DNA of 64,000 nt, taken from assembly GCA_031292215.1 (NCBI GenBank), contig JARLHO010000061.1, positions 1 to 64,000 of the forward strand. The letters are read 5' to 3'. Source of the DNA: Syntrophobacteraceae bacterium. Its GTDB lineage: Bacteria > Desulfobacterota > Syntrophobacteria > Syntrophobacterales > Syntrophobacteraceae. This document shows, one piece after another, positions 43,805-52,868 of the stretch (the stretch's first letter is position 1; each line of letters begins with the position of its first letter). The notes beneath the pieces are model-generated. The model worked only from the letters and a program-made list of their open reading frames with translations, did no database searches and was not told the origin of the DNA. A program made the translations under genes and the position numbers.

Positions 43805-45190
43805 ATGTTCAAACGTTATCAACATATTCATTTCATCGGAATCGGCGGGATTGGCATGAGCGGGATAGCCGAACTGCTCGTAAACCTGGGCTACAAGGTC
43901 AGCGGGTCGGACCAGAAGATGTCGGATTTGACCAAAAGGCTAGAAGCCCTGGGCGCGCTCATTTATTCGGGCCATGACGGGGCAAACCTTGCGGGCGCCG
44001 ATGTGGTCGTGGCCTCTTCGGCCATTTCCGAAGAAAATCCCGAACTCCAGGCGGCCCGAAGGCTTCCCAAGGTCCCCGTTATCCGCCGCGCGGAGATGCT
44101 CGCCGAACTGATGCGCCTTAAGTACTCGGTGCTGGTCGCCGGGGCCCACGGCAAGACCACGACCACCTCGATGGTCTCAACGGTGCTTGCCCGCGGGGGC
44201 CTCGACCCGACGGTGGTAATCGGGGGAAAATTAAACGCCTGGGGCGCCAACGCAAGACTCGGAACCGGGGAGTTCATGGTCGCCGAAGCCGATGAGAGCG
44301 ACGGCACCTTCCTGCTGCTGCCCCCAACGATCGCCGTTGTGACAAACATCGACCGCGAACACCTCGACTTCTACCGCGACATCGACCACATACGGGAGAC
44401 CTTCCTCCAGTTCATAAATAAAGTCCCCTTTTACGGGCAGGCCATTTTGTGTCTTGAAGACGAAAACATCCAGGCGATTTTGCCGCGAGTCGAAAAACGA
44501 TTTGCGACCTACGGCTTTTCCTCCCAGGCCGATTTCCAGGCGAGGCAGGTAACAACCTGCGGTCTTTGCAGCACCTTCCGGGTATTTCACGACTCGCAGG
44601 AATGGGGCGAGGTGGAAATTCAAATTCCCGGCCGCCACAATGTGCTAAATGCCCTGGCGGCGGTGGCTGTGGCCCATGAGCTCGAAATTCCCTGGCCGGC
44701 CGTCCAGGCGGGTCTACGCGATATGACCGGCGTCCAGCGCAGGTTCCAGATAAAGGGGGAAGCAGGCTCCGTTCTGGTTCTCGACGACTACGGCCATCAC
44801 CCGACCGAAATCAGGGCCGTCCTCGAAGCCCTGGAAGGCTGCTATCCCGATCGCCGGCGCATAATCGCCTTTCAGCCGCACCGCTACAGCCGCACCAAAG
44901 CCCTGCTCGAACAATTCGCCAGGTGCTTTTATCACTGCGACGTTTTGCTGATATCCGAAATATATCCGGCGAGCGAAAAGCCCATACCGGGCATAACCGG
45001 CCAAAGGCTCGCCGAGGAAATAGCCGCCCACGGCCACCACGAACTCCATTTTTGCCCGACCTTGGACGATATGGGCGAAAAGCTCCGCGAAATGGTAAGA
45101 CCCGGAGACGTGGTGATGACCCTTGGGGCCGGAAACATTGTGCAGGTTGGCGAGGCTCTTCTGGAAAGCCTTGGGGCCATCGCGAGGTAA
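43805..45190 (+). CDS. murC: UDP-N-acetylmuramate--L-alanine ligase MurC
   Basis: A 461-aa Mur ligase adding L-Ala. HFIGIGGIGMSGIAELL is the N-terminal UDP-binding loop, VAGAHGKTTTTSM the P-loop, DEYGHHPTEIRA-type segment (DDYGHHPTEIRAVLEAL) and FQPHRYSRTKALLEQF the C-terminal signature. ATG 43805 sits 29 bases after ftsW. Length normal. Confidence 0.97.
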   Translation: MFKRYQHIHFIGIGGIGMSGIAELLVNLGYKVSGSDQKMSDLTKRLEALGALIYSGHDGANLAGADVVVASSAISEENPELQAARRLPKVPVIRRAEMLAELMRLKYSVLVAGAHGKTTTTSMVSTVLARGGLDPTVVIGGKLNAWGANARLGTGEFMVAEADESDGTFLLLPPTIAVVTNIDREHLDFYRDIDHIRETFLQFINKVPFYGQAILCLEDENIQAILPRVEKRFATYGFSSQADFQARQVTTCGLCSTFRVFHDSQEWGEVEIQIPGRHNVLNALAAVAVAHELEIPWPAVQAGLRDMTGVQRRFQIKGEAGSVLVLDDYGHHPTEIRAVLEALEGCYPDRRRIIAFQPHRYSRTKALLEQFARCFYHCDVLLISEIYPASEKPIPGITGQRLAEEIAAHGHHELHFCPTLDDMGEKLREMVRPGDVVMTLGAGNIVQVGEALLESLGAIAR

Positions 45191-45258
45191 ATAGCGCTGT
45201 ACCCGTGCTTATCCGCTTCGGGTGAGCGGGAGATCGATTGGTTGGATGGAAATCTTGT

Positions 45259-46200
45259 ATGAACTCGACGCTTAGCACTCTTGAAGCCATTGCGGATGTC
45301 GAAATCCTAAGGGGTGAGCCGCTTTCGCGCCACACGACCTTCCGGGTGGGAGGGCCTGTGCGGATGGTTGCCCGTCCGCGAAGCGAGAGGGCGCTTTTCG
45401 CCTTTTTAAACGCCGCAAAAGAGCTGGGTGTCCCGTTCATCGTTTTGGGCGAGGGAAGCAATGTCCTTGCCCCCGACGGCCCCTGGGACATGGTGGTCGT
45501 ACAGCTCCACCTGGCCTTGAGCGAACTGGTGGTCGGCAGCCCGACCCCGCAGGGCGGAAAAATTCTCTACGCCGGCGCGGGCGCAAGGCTTGCCGACCTC
45601 ATACGGTTTTGTATCAAAGAGGGCCTCGAAGGGCTCGAGCCCCTTGCCGGGGCGCCGGCAACCGTTGGCGGAGCGCTCTTTATGAACGCTTCGACCTCTT
45701 TGGGAGCTATCTCGGACCCGCTCGCAACCATCGACCTGCTGGGCCCCGACGGCCAAAAACGATCGGTTGGCAGGGGCGAGCTAAACCCGGGCTACCGCAC
45801 GATGGGGATTTCGAAAAACTCCCTGATCCTTGGCGCCGGCTTCCACCTCCGGCCGTGCGAAACCACCGTGTTACAGGAACGGGTGGAAGCGATACTTAAA
45901 AGACGCCGGCAATCCCAGCCCCTGCGCTACCCTTCGGCCGGATCGGTTTTTAAAAACCCCGAGGGGCGATTTGCCGGGGAGCTCATAGAAAAGGCCGGCC
46001 TCAAAGGCTTTCGAATAGGCGATGCCCAGATTTCGCAAAAACATGCCAACTGGATCGTCAATCGCGGCAAGGCCACGGCCAAAGAGATCCTTGAGCTGAT
46101 AGAGAAGACGGAAAATGAAGTGTACGGAACTTTTGGCGTGCGTTTGGAGCGAGAAATTCGTATACTGGACAGACTATATAGAAACCCGGCCCTATGCTAA
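45259..46200 (+). CDS. murB: UDP-N-acetylenolpyruvoylglucosamine reductase MurB
   Basis: A 313-aa FAD enzyme reducing UDP-GlcNAc-enolpyruvate to UDP-MurNAc with NADPH. HTTFRVGGPVRMVARP and VLGEGSNVLAPD are FAD-binding; GLEGLEPLAGAPATVGGALFMNAS and YPSAGSVFKNPEG (catalytic Ser) and AQISQKHANWIVN follow. The lack of the long Tyr loop suggests the type II form. ATG 45259 is preferred over GTG-type 45238. It overlaps ftsQ by 7 bases. The order murC-murB-ftsQ is typical; ddl is absent. Confidence 0.95.
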   Translation: MNSTLSTLEAIADVEILRGEPLSRHTTFRVGGPVRMVARPRSERALFAFLNAAKELGVPFIVLGEGSNVLAPDGPWDMVVVQLHLALSELVVGSPTPQGGKILYAGAGARLADLIRFCIKEGLEGLEPLAGAPATVGGALFMNASTSLGAISDPLATIDLLGPDGQKRSVGRGELNPGYRTMGISKNSLILGAGFHLRPCETTVLQERVEAILKRRRQSQPLRYPSAGSVFKNPEGRFAGELIEKAGLKGFRIGDAQISQKHANWIVNRGKATAKEILELIEKTENEVYGTFGVRLEREIRILDRLYRNPALC

Positions 46201-47057
46201 AATCCAGGAAATATAGAAGAAATAAGTATCAGGAGAGCACGCGGGACCGCTTCAAAGGCAACTTTCGCGTCTTTCGCGATTTCTTTATCCTTTTTACCTG
46301 GTTTTGCTTTGTTGTGGCTCTTGGCGCCGGCCTCTCACGGCTCTATTACAGAATAGTCGACGGGCAATGGTTAAAACTTGAGCAAATAAGCATTGCCGGG
46401 ATCAAAAGGCTAAACCGGACCCGGGTCCTTGACACAATGGGCCTAAAAAGAGGCCAGTGCGCCCTGGGCATCAATGTCGAACGGGTAGAGGCTCGCCTGG
46501 AGAGGCTGCCCGTAGTCGAAAAGGCTACCGTAAAGCTTGACTGGCGAGGGCGCGTGGCGGCGGAGATAGTCGAGCGAAAGCCCTTAGCCGTCGTTGCCTG
46601 CGAAGGGTGCAATATGCTGATGGACTCCGAAGGAGTTCTTTTCGCGCGGATAGACCCCGGGCAAAAGAACTCCCTGCCCCTTATGACAGGGCTTTGCGAC
46701 CCGGGTGTAAAAACCGGCGACTCGGTATCCGCCGAGAGACTGCAACACGTAACGGAGCTGCTTTCGGCCATTGACGATTCCAAGAGTTGGCTGTCTGGTT
46801 CGGCCATTGACGAGTGCCGGTGGGGTAAAAATGGCTTTACGCTCATCATGGGCCAAAGGGCCATTCCGGTAAACTTTGGCAGGCAAGATTTTCAAAAGAA
46901 GCTGGCAAAGCTAAAAAACGTGATACGCACGCTGGATGACCGGGGGTGGGCCGATCTGGTGACCCGGATCGATCTTGATTATCCAGGCAGGGCATATTTG
47001 GATGGACAATTCCCTGTTCCCGCTACGGGGCAGGGGGCGGCAAAACGGCCGGGCTGA
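46194..47057 (+). CDS. ftsQ: Cell division protein FtsQ
   Basis: A 287-aa bitopic protein: a basic N-terminus (MLKSRKYRRNKYQ), one membrane segment at about 31-52 (FFILFTWFCFVVALGAGLSRLYY), a POTRA domain (LEQISIAGIKRLNRTRVLDTMGLKRGQCALGINVERVEARLERLPVVEKATVKLDW) and an FtsQ beta domain with VEKATVKLDWRGRVAAEIVERKPLAV. The ATG lies inside the end of murB (TATGCTAA). It links FtsL/FtsB to the divisome. Confidence 0.9.
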   Translation: MLKSRKYRRNKYQESTRDRFKGNFRVFRDFFILFTWFCFVVALGAGLSRLYYRIVDGQWLKLEQISIAGIKRLNRTRVLDTMGLKRGQCALGINVERVEARLERLPVVEKATVKLDWRGRVAAEIVERKPLAVVACEGCNMLMDSEGVLFARIDPGQKNSLPLMTGLCDPGVKTGDSVSAERLQHVTELLSAIDDSKSWLSGSAIDECRWGKNGFTLIMGQRAIPVNFGRQDFQKKLAKLKNVIRTLDDRGWADLVTRIDLDYPGRAYLDGQFPVPATGQGAAKRPG

Positions 47058-47088
47058 TCGCATCTAAGAGGCGGGTGCGGAAAGGCCG

Positions 47089-47132
47089 GGAGCAGGTAGG
47101 AAACACCGCTTCCCGCTTCCCGCTTCCCGCTA
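47089..47132. repeat. Dispersed GGGAGCAGG/CTTCCCGC repeat (ftsQ-ftsA gap)
   Basis: GGGAGCAGGTAGGAAACACC followed by three CTTCCCG units and CTACAC. Same type as at 38190-38238 in ftsI. It fills most of the gap between ftsQ and ftsA. Confidence 0.6.
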
Positions 47133-47150
47133 CACTTGAAAGGTATCCCC

Positions 47151-48374
47151 ATGGGGAAAAGAGAGGAACTGATCGTCGGTTTGGACCTTGGCACCACCAA
47201 AGTCTGCGCCGTGGTCGGAGAAGTAACCGCTGAGGGAATCAATATCGTGGGAGTCGGGACCTATCCTTCTGCCGGGCTGAGGGGGGGAGTCGTTGTAAAC
47301 ATCGACCAGACGGTCAATTCCATAAAAAAAGCGGTCGAAGAGGCCGAGCTTATGGCCGGATGCGAGATCTCCTCAGTCTTTGCCGGAGTCGCCGGCACTC
47401 ACGTCCAAAGCCTTAACAGCCATGGGGTCATCGCCATAAAGAGCCGCGAAGTGACATCCTCGGATGTAACCAGGGTCCTGGACGCGGCAAAAACGATCGC
47501 ACTTCCCTTCGACAGGCAGATACTCCACGTTTTGGCCCAGCAGTACATCGTGGACGACCAGGAGGGCATTCACCATCCGGTTGGAATGGCCGGAGTGAGG
47601 CTCGAAGCCAAGGTGCACATCATAACGGCCATGACCAGCGCGGTTCAAAATATCGTTAAATGCTGCGAGAGGGCTCACCTCCAGGTGAACGACGTTGTCC
47701 TCGAGTCTTTGGCCTCAAGCGGCGCGGTGCTCGACCCCGACGAAAAACAACTGGGCGTGGCCCTTATCGATATCGGCGGGGGAACCAGTGAAATAGCAGT
47801 TTTCCAAAATAACGGGATCCGCCACTCGACGGTCGTGGGTCTTGGCGGAAATCATATTACCTCCGACATCTCGGTGGGCCTGCGGTGCGCGATGGACGAA
47901 GCCGAAAAGATCAAGAAAAAGTTTGGCTCCGCCCTGATCGAAGCGGTCGATCAGCAGGAAGTGATCGAGGTGGGATCCGTTGGCGGCCAAAAACCGCGCC
48001 AGCTCGCGCAGTCGATTCTTATCCAGATTATCGAAGCGCGGGTAAAGGAGATTCTAGACATTATCGAGTGGGAACTGGTGAGATCGGGGTTGATCGAATC
48101 CCTGCACGCGGGGGTGGTTCTGACCGGCGGGGTCTCACTGCTGCCCGGGATTCGCGAGCTTGCCGAAAGGGTGTTCGACATGCCCGTACGAATCGGGGTC
48201 CCGTCCAATTTCGGCGGACTGGGCGATGTGGTCAAAAACCCGATTTATTCGACGGCCACAGGACTTTTGCTTTATGGAAAAGAACACGGCGGGGGAATGC
48301 CGATGCGCGATACCCGCGCTTCGATGGGACCGGTTTGGGAAACCATAAAGCGCTGGTGGAAGGAATTTTGGTAA
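47151..48374 (+). CDS. ftsA: Cell division protein FtsA
   Basis: A 407-aa actin-like protein that tethers FtsZ to the membrane. IVGLDLGTTKVCAVVGE is phosphate loop 1, ALIDIGGGTSEIAVF phosphate loop 2, and GVVLTGGVSLLPGIRELAERVF the adenosine loop. The C-terminus (GPVWETIKRWWKEFW) is the membrane-targeting amphipathic helix. ATG 47151 follows GAAAGG. Length is normal. Confidence 0.97.
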   Translation: MGKREELIVGLDLGTTKVCAVVGEVTAEGINIVGVGTYPSAGLRGGVVVNIDQTVNSIKKAVEEAELMAGCEISSVFAGVAGTHVQSLNSHGVIAIKSREVTSSDVTRVLDAAKTIALPFDRQILHVLAQQYIVDDQEGIHHPVGMAGVRLEAKVHIITAMTSAVQNIVKCCERAHLQVNDVVLESLASSGAVLDPDEKQLGVALIDIGGGTSEIAVFQNNGIRHSTVVGLGGNHITSDISVGLRCAMDEAEKIKKKFGSALIEAVDQQEVIEVGSVGGQKPRQLAQSILIQIIEARVKEILDIIEWELVRSGLIESLHAGVVLTGGVSLLPGIRELAERVFDMPVRIGVPSNFGGLGDVVKNPIYSTATGLLLYGKEHGGGMPMRDTRASMGPVWETIKRWWKEFW

Positions 48375-48432
48375 CTGGCGGCGTGCAGGGCATGCTGCTT
48401 TGAATTTTTAAGGCTTTTCAGGCGGAGAGCTC

Positions 48433-49728
48433 ATGGCAAGGAATGCGACCAAAAGGGGGAAGCTCAACATGGAACATACGACGATGGAACCTACCGGAGT
48501 CAGCAACAGGGCAAAAATTGCCGTCCTGGGAATAGGCGGGGGCGGGGGAAACGCCATTAACAACATGATAACGGCCGGTCTTGAGGGGGTAACTTTTATT
48601 GCCGCCAATACCGACTGGCAGGTGCTGGAAAGAAATCTGGCGCCGAAGAAAATTCAGCTCGGGACCAATCTGACCAGGGGCCTTGGCGCAGGCGGACAGC
48701 CTGAAATGGGCGCAAAAGCCACCCAGGAGGACATCGATAAAATCCGCGAAGCGGTAACCGGCAACGACATGGTATTTATAACCGCCGGGTTGGGCGGCGG
48801 AACGGGGACAGGCGGCGCCCCGATCGCGGCCCAAATCTGCAAGGAAATAGGCGCCCTCACCGTGGCTGTCGTAACCAAGCCCTTCCAGGTCGAAGGAAAA
48901 GTACGCATCCGTCATGCGGAAGACGGCCTGAAAACGCTGCAGGAAACCGTCGATACGCTTATCACCATCCCCAACAACCGCCTGCTGTGCCTGGCCGACA
49001 AGCGGTCCACCTTCCTGGAAATGATAAAAAGAGCCGACGACGTCCTGCTCTACGCCGTTAAGGGCATCTCGGATCTGATCATAAAACAGGGCTATATCAA
49101 CGTCGATTTCAACGACGTCAAAACTGTCATGGGAGAAATGGGGCTGGCCCTTATGGGCACCGGAGTCGGGCGCGGCGAAAACAGGGCCGCCCAGGCCGTG
49201 CAGCAGGCAATTTCGAGCCCGCTTCTGGAAGACGTCTCCATTCACGGCGCGCGGGCGGCTCTTATCAACATCTCGGCGGGCCCGGATCTGGGGATGCACG
49301 AATTCGAAGAAGCTCTTTCCATCATTCAAAAAGAGGTCACCGACGAAGCCAACATCATCCTGGGCATGGTGATCGACGAGAAGATGGAAGACGAGATACG
49401 TGTCACGGTGATCGCAACAGGCATCGGGAAAGTGACTCGGACAAAAGCAGCCGAACAGCCTGTGGTAAGGCCCATCAGAAGAATGAGGCCCGAGAGCGTC
49501 GTTCCGGCTATCGACTACGATCTTCTCCAGGTCCCGCCCGGCGTGCGGCAAAGACTTCCCATGAAAGACGCCGTTTCGGCCATGGATGAAATGGAACCCG
49601 AACGCGACCTGCATCAGCCGGCGCAAAAAAGCCGCAGGACTCTGCTCCAGATGATTACCGGCGGCGGTCGCAGTCATGAGGAAGAAGACTTAAACATCCC
49701 CACCTTCATTAGAAGGCAGGCGGATTAG
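48433..49728 (+). CDS. ftsZ: Cell division protein FtsZ
   Basis: A 431-aa tubulin-like GTPase. GIGGGGGNAINNM (nucleotide loop), GGGTGTG at residues 121-127 (tubulin signature) and NVDFNDVKTVM (T7 loop) are intact; the linker is short; the C-terminal tail DLNIPTFIRRQAD is the conserved peptide that binds FtsA and other partners. ATG 48433 follows GGCGGAG; ATG 48469 (MEHTT) also has a purine-rich GGGGG upstream. It ends the dcw cluster. Confidence 0.98.
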   Translation: MARNATKRGKLNMEHTTMEPTGVSNRAKIAVLGIGGGGGNAINNMITAGLEGVTFIAANTDWQVLERNLAPKKIQLGTNLTRGLGAGGQPEMGAKATQEDIDKIREAVTGNDMVFITAGLGGGTGTGGAPIAAQICKEIGALTVAVVTKPFQVEGKVRIRHAEDGLKTLQETVDTLITIPNNRLLCLADKRSTFLEMIKRADDVLLYAVKGISDLIIKQGYINVDFNDVKTVMGEMGLALMGTGVGRGENRAAQAVQQAISSPLLEDVSIHGARAALINISAGPDLGMHEFEEALSIIQKEVTDEANIILGMVIDEKMEDEIRVTVIATGIGKVTRTKAAEQPVVRPIRRMRPESVVPAIDYDLLQVPPGVRQRLPMKDAVSAMDEMEPERDLHQPAQKSRRTLLQMITGGGRSHEEEDLNIPTFIRRQAD

Positions 49729-50494
49729 GCTTCAAACCCATAAAAATCGCATCCGTAAAGCCATGAAAAGCCCCCCCTCTGTCGCCGAAATGGTGGCGGA
49801 GGAGGGTCCTGCGGCGTGTCGCCGCAGACGGGTTGCCAAGCCCCGACCTGCGCCGGCGGCAGTCCGCACCGCCTGCCGGGTGATGTATTCACCGAAGTTT
49901 CATCTCGTTCAAACCGCATCCCCGGAGGCGGTGGCCCCGCTTATAGGAAACATCATTTTTAGAATAGGTGAAACGAAGTGCAACCCATCGCCCCTTGACG
50001 CATCTTTTTTGAAACTTCAGCTTGAAAGGGCCGTGGCGCCCCGCTTAAATCCCGCGAAACGCCGGACTGTGAAATTGGCGCTAAACACAAAGAAGTCTGT
50101 TTGACACAAGGGACGGCGGAGTAATAATCTGAAAAGGCTCGATAAAATTTGGCCACTCTGAAAAAATGGCGCCGCTGATGCCACAATTGTGAGCGCGCTG
50201 CGCCCGCAATAATTTCTTCAACTTTTACCCAAAGCAAAACCATGCCGAAAAAAGAGCGCAAGGTTGCGACCACGGGAGGGTTTTACAATCCGACAAGGAT
50301 TATCAAAACCTCCTTCGGGAACTCCAAGCCGAGTACAAGGGGAAACTGCGAAGCGAAATGAAAATCAAAAAGGCCCTTCCGGATTTATGATCGATGCGGA
50401 GGACAACTCCAACCATTGGTTGGAAAATCTGCAACCCCTTTGCCCTTCCCAATCCCAAGCGCGCCAGGGGAGCTGGATAGCCGCGAATTTTTGT
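49729..50494. other. Intergenic region after ftsZ: dispersed repeat and gene debris
   Basis: About 770 bases without an intact gene. It holds repeat copy B (49805-50075). At 50292-50390 the plus strand encodes DYQNLLRELQAEYKGKLRSE..IKKALPDL-stop, a coding-like C-terminal fragment of unknown family with no start. An imperfect hairpin, 50275-50313 (GGAGGGTTTT against AAAACCTCC), overlaps its 5' side. I see no convincing terminator of the dcw operon. Confidence 0.4.
49805..50075. repeat. Mosaic dispersed repeat, copy B
   Basis: Starts with the same TGCGGCG-TGT-CGCCGCA hairpin (49810 onward) and the following GGGTTGCCAAGCCCCGA as copy A at 23574, then lacks about 20 bases of copy A, continues with TCCGCACCG.CTGCCGGGT, and further on has GGCCCCGCTTATAG and CGCTTAAATCCCGC in a different order from copy A. 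Confidence 0.65.
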
Positions 50495-50845
50495 TTAAGA
50501 GGGTTGAGGTTCCAGGGCCTCGCTCACGGCCTCGGGGTTGCGGGCAATAACGACAAGGTAGGCGCGTGCTGCCGCGTCGGGCTCTTTGCGGTTTTGCTCC
50601 CAATCGCGAAGCGTGCCGAGCGGGATATGGAATCGCGCCGCAAACCCTTCTTGGCTAAGGCCAAGCGCACGCCGAACGATTGTCACCCGCGGCGTGCGCT
50701 TCATGAGCTTTTCATTGTCAGGCGTAATGGGGTGCGCGTCGGGATCTCTCAAGGCGGCAACATGGCGTTGCGCTTCGGTCATGGCGTCGAAGCGTTCCCA
50801 ATCGTGTCTAGTAGGCGTTTTCTTCGTGATATCGGCGTTTTTCAT
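50495..50845 (-). CDS. XRE-type helix-turn-helix antitoxin (BrnA-like position)
   Basis: A 116-aa protein with a C-terminal helix-turn-helix: VTIVRRALGLSQEGFAARFHIPLGTLRDWEQNRKEPDAAARAYLVVIARNPEAV. The N-terminal half (HDWERFDAMTEAQRHVAALRDPDAHP) resembles antitoxins paired with BrnT toxins. ATG 50845 has GAGGAGC upstream, inside the end of the brnT-like gene (38-base overlap). It likely neutralised and repressed the upstream toxin, which is now broken by a stop codon. Confidence 0.8.
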   Translation of the reverse strand: MKNADITKKTPTRHDWERFDAMTEAQRHVAALRDPDAHPITPDNEKLMKRTPRVTIVRRALGLSQEGFAARFHIPLGTLRDWEQNRKEPDAAARAYLVVIARNPEAVSEALEPQPS

Positions 50846-51095
50846 AGGTTTCAGCTCCTCGGGCCGAAATAATGCGAATTTTATCATTTCTCACGGTGTA
50901 AGCGACATACAATAAGCGATTCTCCACCATGCCCAGGATGGAATATCGATCTTCGCCATGCGGCGCGCGCTCATCGAGCCAATCGAGGGCAAAGGCGTCT
51001 TTGAACACGTCTTGCGCTGTCTCAAATCTAACGCCATGAACGGCGTAGTTTTCGACGGCCTTGGTATCGTCTCATTCAAAAGATTCATCACTCAT
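50808..51095 (-). pseudogene. BrnT-family toxin gene with a nonsense codon
   Basis: Reading leftward from ATG 51095: MSDESFE, TGA (51072-51074), then DDTKAVENYAVHGVRFETAQDVFKDAFALDWLDERAPHGEDRYSILGM..VAYTVRNDKIRIISARGAETYEKRRYHEENAY. This is a complete BrnT toxin (FEWDxxKAxxNxxKHGVxFE, E.RF.xIG, RIISAR.A..RERR.Y) with TGA where TGG (Trp8) is expected. One base change explains it. A GTG or other start after the stop would lose the first conserved strand. Probably inactive. Confidence 0.85.
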
Positions 51096-51178
51096 GGAGC
51101 GTACTGCTTAGCCGTAGTGTAGTCAATTTTCTTGCGCCCCATGCGGGGACCAGCTCCAGCCGTTCACCGGGGAAAACT

Positions 51179-52204
51179 TCATCTGTCGTAGCTCTTAGCA
51201 AGCCGAGGCCTCCCCGAATATCCTCCAAACCGCTGCCGGTATTCTCTGGGCCCCAAGCCGGTTAGCTTTCCGAACACCTTTCTAAAAAATGGAACGTCTT
51301 CATAGCCGACCCTATACGTGATCTCGTTAAAGCTTAAGTCCCCCTCCTCCAGGAACCGTTTGGCCATTTCCACCCGCAATTGCTGCTGATACCCCAAAGG
51401 TGTCACACCTGTCGCCCGTTTGAATCGCCGTTCCAACGAACGACGGCTTATGCGGAATTTCCCCGCCAGTTCGGCGTAATCGATCGGTTCGGCGCAATGC
51501 TTTTCGATCCAACTTCGGCTCTTATCGACAAGAGGATCTCCATGGTCTTCTGGAAGAAAATAGCTCTTGTAGGGGGTTTGCGTTTCCCGCCCAAGGTCCA
51601 GGATCATTGTCTTGGCCGATTGCACCGCGGTTTGCCTGCCACAGAACTTTTCAACCAGGTAAAGGGATAAATCCATTCCCGCGCTCACCCCCGCGGAACA
51701 ATAGAGACGGTCCTGGTCGAGAAACATTAGGTCTTCTTTTAAACTCACTTTGGGGTATCGCCGTCGGAAGGTCTCCGTAAACCCCCAGTGAAGGGTGGCG
51801 GCTTTACCGTCCAATAATCCCGTTTCGGCCAGCAAAAAGACCCCCGTGCAAATTGTTGCCACGTGGCTCCCGCGTTCATATTGCCGGCGCAGCCACGGGA
51901 CAAGGTTCGGACCGGTTTCGAGTATCCGATCTATATAGGTCGCCGATGCAATAATGATCAGGTCCGTTTCTTTAACATCTTCAATGGCGCAATGGGGCTG
52001 AATTTGGATTTTATTGAGGCATTGAATGGGTTGTCCGTCCACCGATGCGATGGTCACATCGAAAAACGGGGTCTGAGGAGATTTGCTCACCCGGTTCCAG
52101 AGCCTTCCCGCCTGGTTCAAGATATCCATGGGACCGAAAATGGTAGTTGCCATGGAATTATAAAGCCCGAGAATCGTAACCTTTCCGGGGATGGTGCTCA
52201 TCAT
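51179..52204 (-). CDS. GlxA-type AraC-family transcriptional regulator
   Basis: A 341-aa regulator. The N-terminal DJ-1/PfpI-like domain runs to about residue 190 and has ATICTGVFLLAETGLLDGKAATLHW, the segment with the nucleophile-elbow Cys of this class. The C-terminal AraC domain has two helix-turn-helix motifs (FRISRRSLERRFKRATGVTPLGYQQQLRVEMAKRFLEEGDLSFNEITYRVGYEDVPFFRKVFGKLTGLGPREYRQRF). ATG 52204 is chosen because GGGAGA lies upstream. Target genes unknown; divergent from the DUF3795 gene. Confidence 0.9.
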   Translation of the reverse strand: MMSTIPGKVTILGLYNSMATTIFGPMDILNQAGRLWNRVSKSPQTPFFDVTIASVDGQPIQCLNKIQIQPHCAIEDVKETDLIIIASATYIDRILETGPNLVPWLRRQYERGSHVATICTGVFLLAETGLLDGKAATLHWGFTETFRRRYPKVSLKEDLMFLDQDRLYCSAGVSAGMDLSLYLVEKFCGRQTAVQSAKTMILDLGRETQTPYKSYFLPEDHGDPLVDKSRSWIEKHCAEPIDYAELAGKFRISRRSLERRFKRATGVTPLGYQQQLRVEMAKRFLEEGDLSFNEITYRVGYEDVPFFRKVFGKLTGLGPREYRQRFGGYSGRPRLAKSYDR

Positions 52205-52359
52205 TTTCTCCCGGTATAAAAGTGTAGATATGACGATATCGCCATCTAAAATGTCGTTTGTGCCACTTTTGCCCCCGGAACGCAACCTCTATGATTCGGC
52301 CAACGGTTTGCTTCGACCATGTACCTGGCAAGAACTTATGTGGCAAAAGGAGAAAATGA

Positions 52360-52815
52360 ATGGAATATGAACGAATACTTTCGGCAATCGCCCCATGCGG
52401 CCTTAGCTGCGAAACATGTTTTGCCCGCGTGGACGGGGGCATACACCAACTCAGTCGGGAACTAAGAGAGAAACTGGGCAATTTCTCGGCCTACGCCAAA
52501 CGATTTGAAAACATGCTGGAGGCGCCTGTTTTCGAAAAATACCCCGACTTCGAGGCGATGCTCGATTACTTTTGTTCAAATAATTGCAACGGATGCCGAA
52601 GCGAGCAGTGCAGGCTGTTCAAAGACTGCGGGATTCGCCCCTGCCACCAGGAAAAAGGAGTGGATTTTTGCTTTCAATGTGAGGAGTTTCCCTGCTCGAA
52701 GACCAACTTCGACGAAAGTCTGCGCAGGGCGTGGGTGCTGATCAATGAAAAAATCCGGAAAACAGGGATCGAGCAATACTACGAAAAAACCAGGCGCCGC
52801 CCACGGTATGTCTAA
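52360..52815 (+). CDS. Cys-rich DUF3795 protein
   Basis: A 151-aa protein with 12 or so Cys: IAPCGLSCETC near the start, CSNNCNGCRSEQCRLFKDCGIRPCHQEKGVDFCFQCEEFPC in the middle. This is the DUF3795 pattern, common in anaerobes and archaea, probably metal- or FeS-binding; function unknown. It sits divergent from the GlxA-type regulator, which might control it. Confidence 0.85.
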   Translation: MEYERILSAIAPCGLSCETCFARVDGGIHQLSRELREKLGNFSAYAKRFENMLEAPVFEKYPDFEAMLDYFCSNNCNGCRSEQCRLFKDCGIRPCHQEKGVDFCFQCEEFPCSKTNFDESLRRAWVLINEKIRKTGIEQYYEKTRRRPRYV

Positions 52816-52868
52816 AAACAAAGCAAAGACAGCTCCGGGTTGGCGGTTTGCCCTGCCCCAACCCGGTG

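Noticed and set aside
48418-49677. 419-codon open frame on the minus strand opposite ftsZ
   Set aside because: ftsZ is certain on the other strand; the antisense frame is a codon-bias artefact.
50275-50313. Imperfect hairpin with GGAGGGTTTT/AAAACCTCC ends
   Set aside because: Overlaps a coding-like fragment, has bulges and no T run; could be chance.
51072-51074. TGA in the BrnT gene as a selenocysteine codon
   Set aside because: The family has Trp at this position (TGG), no selenocysteine is known in BrnT and no SECIS-like hairpin is apparent after it.
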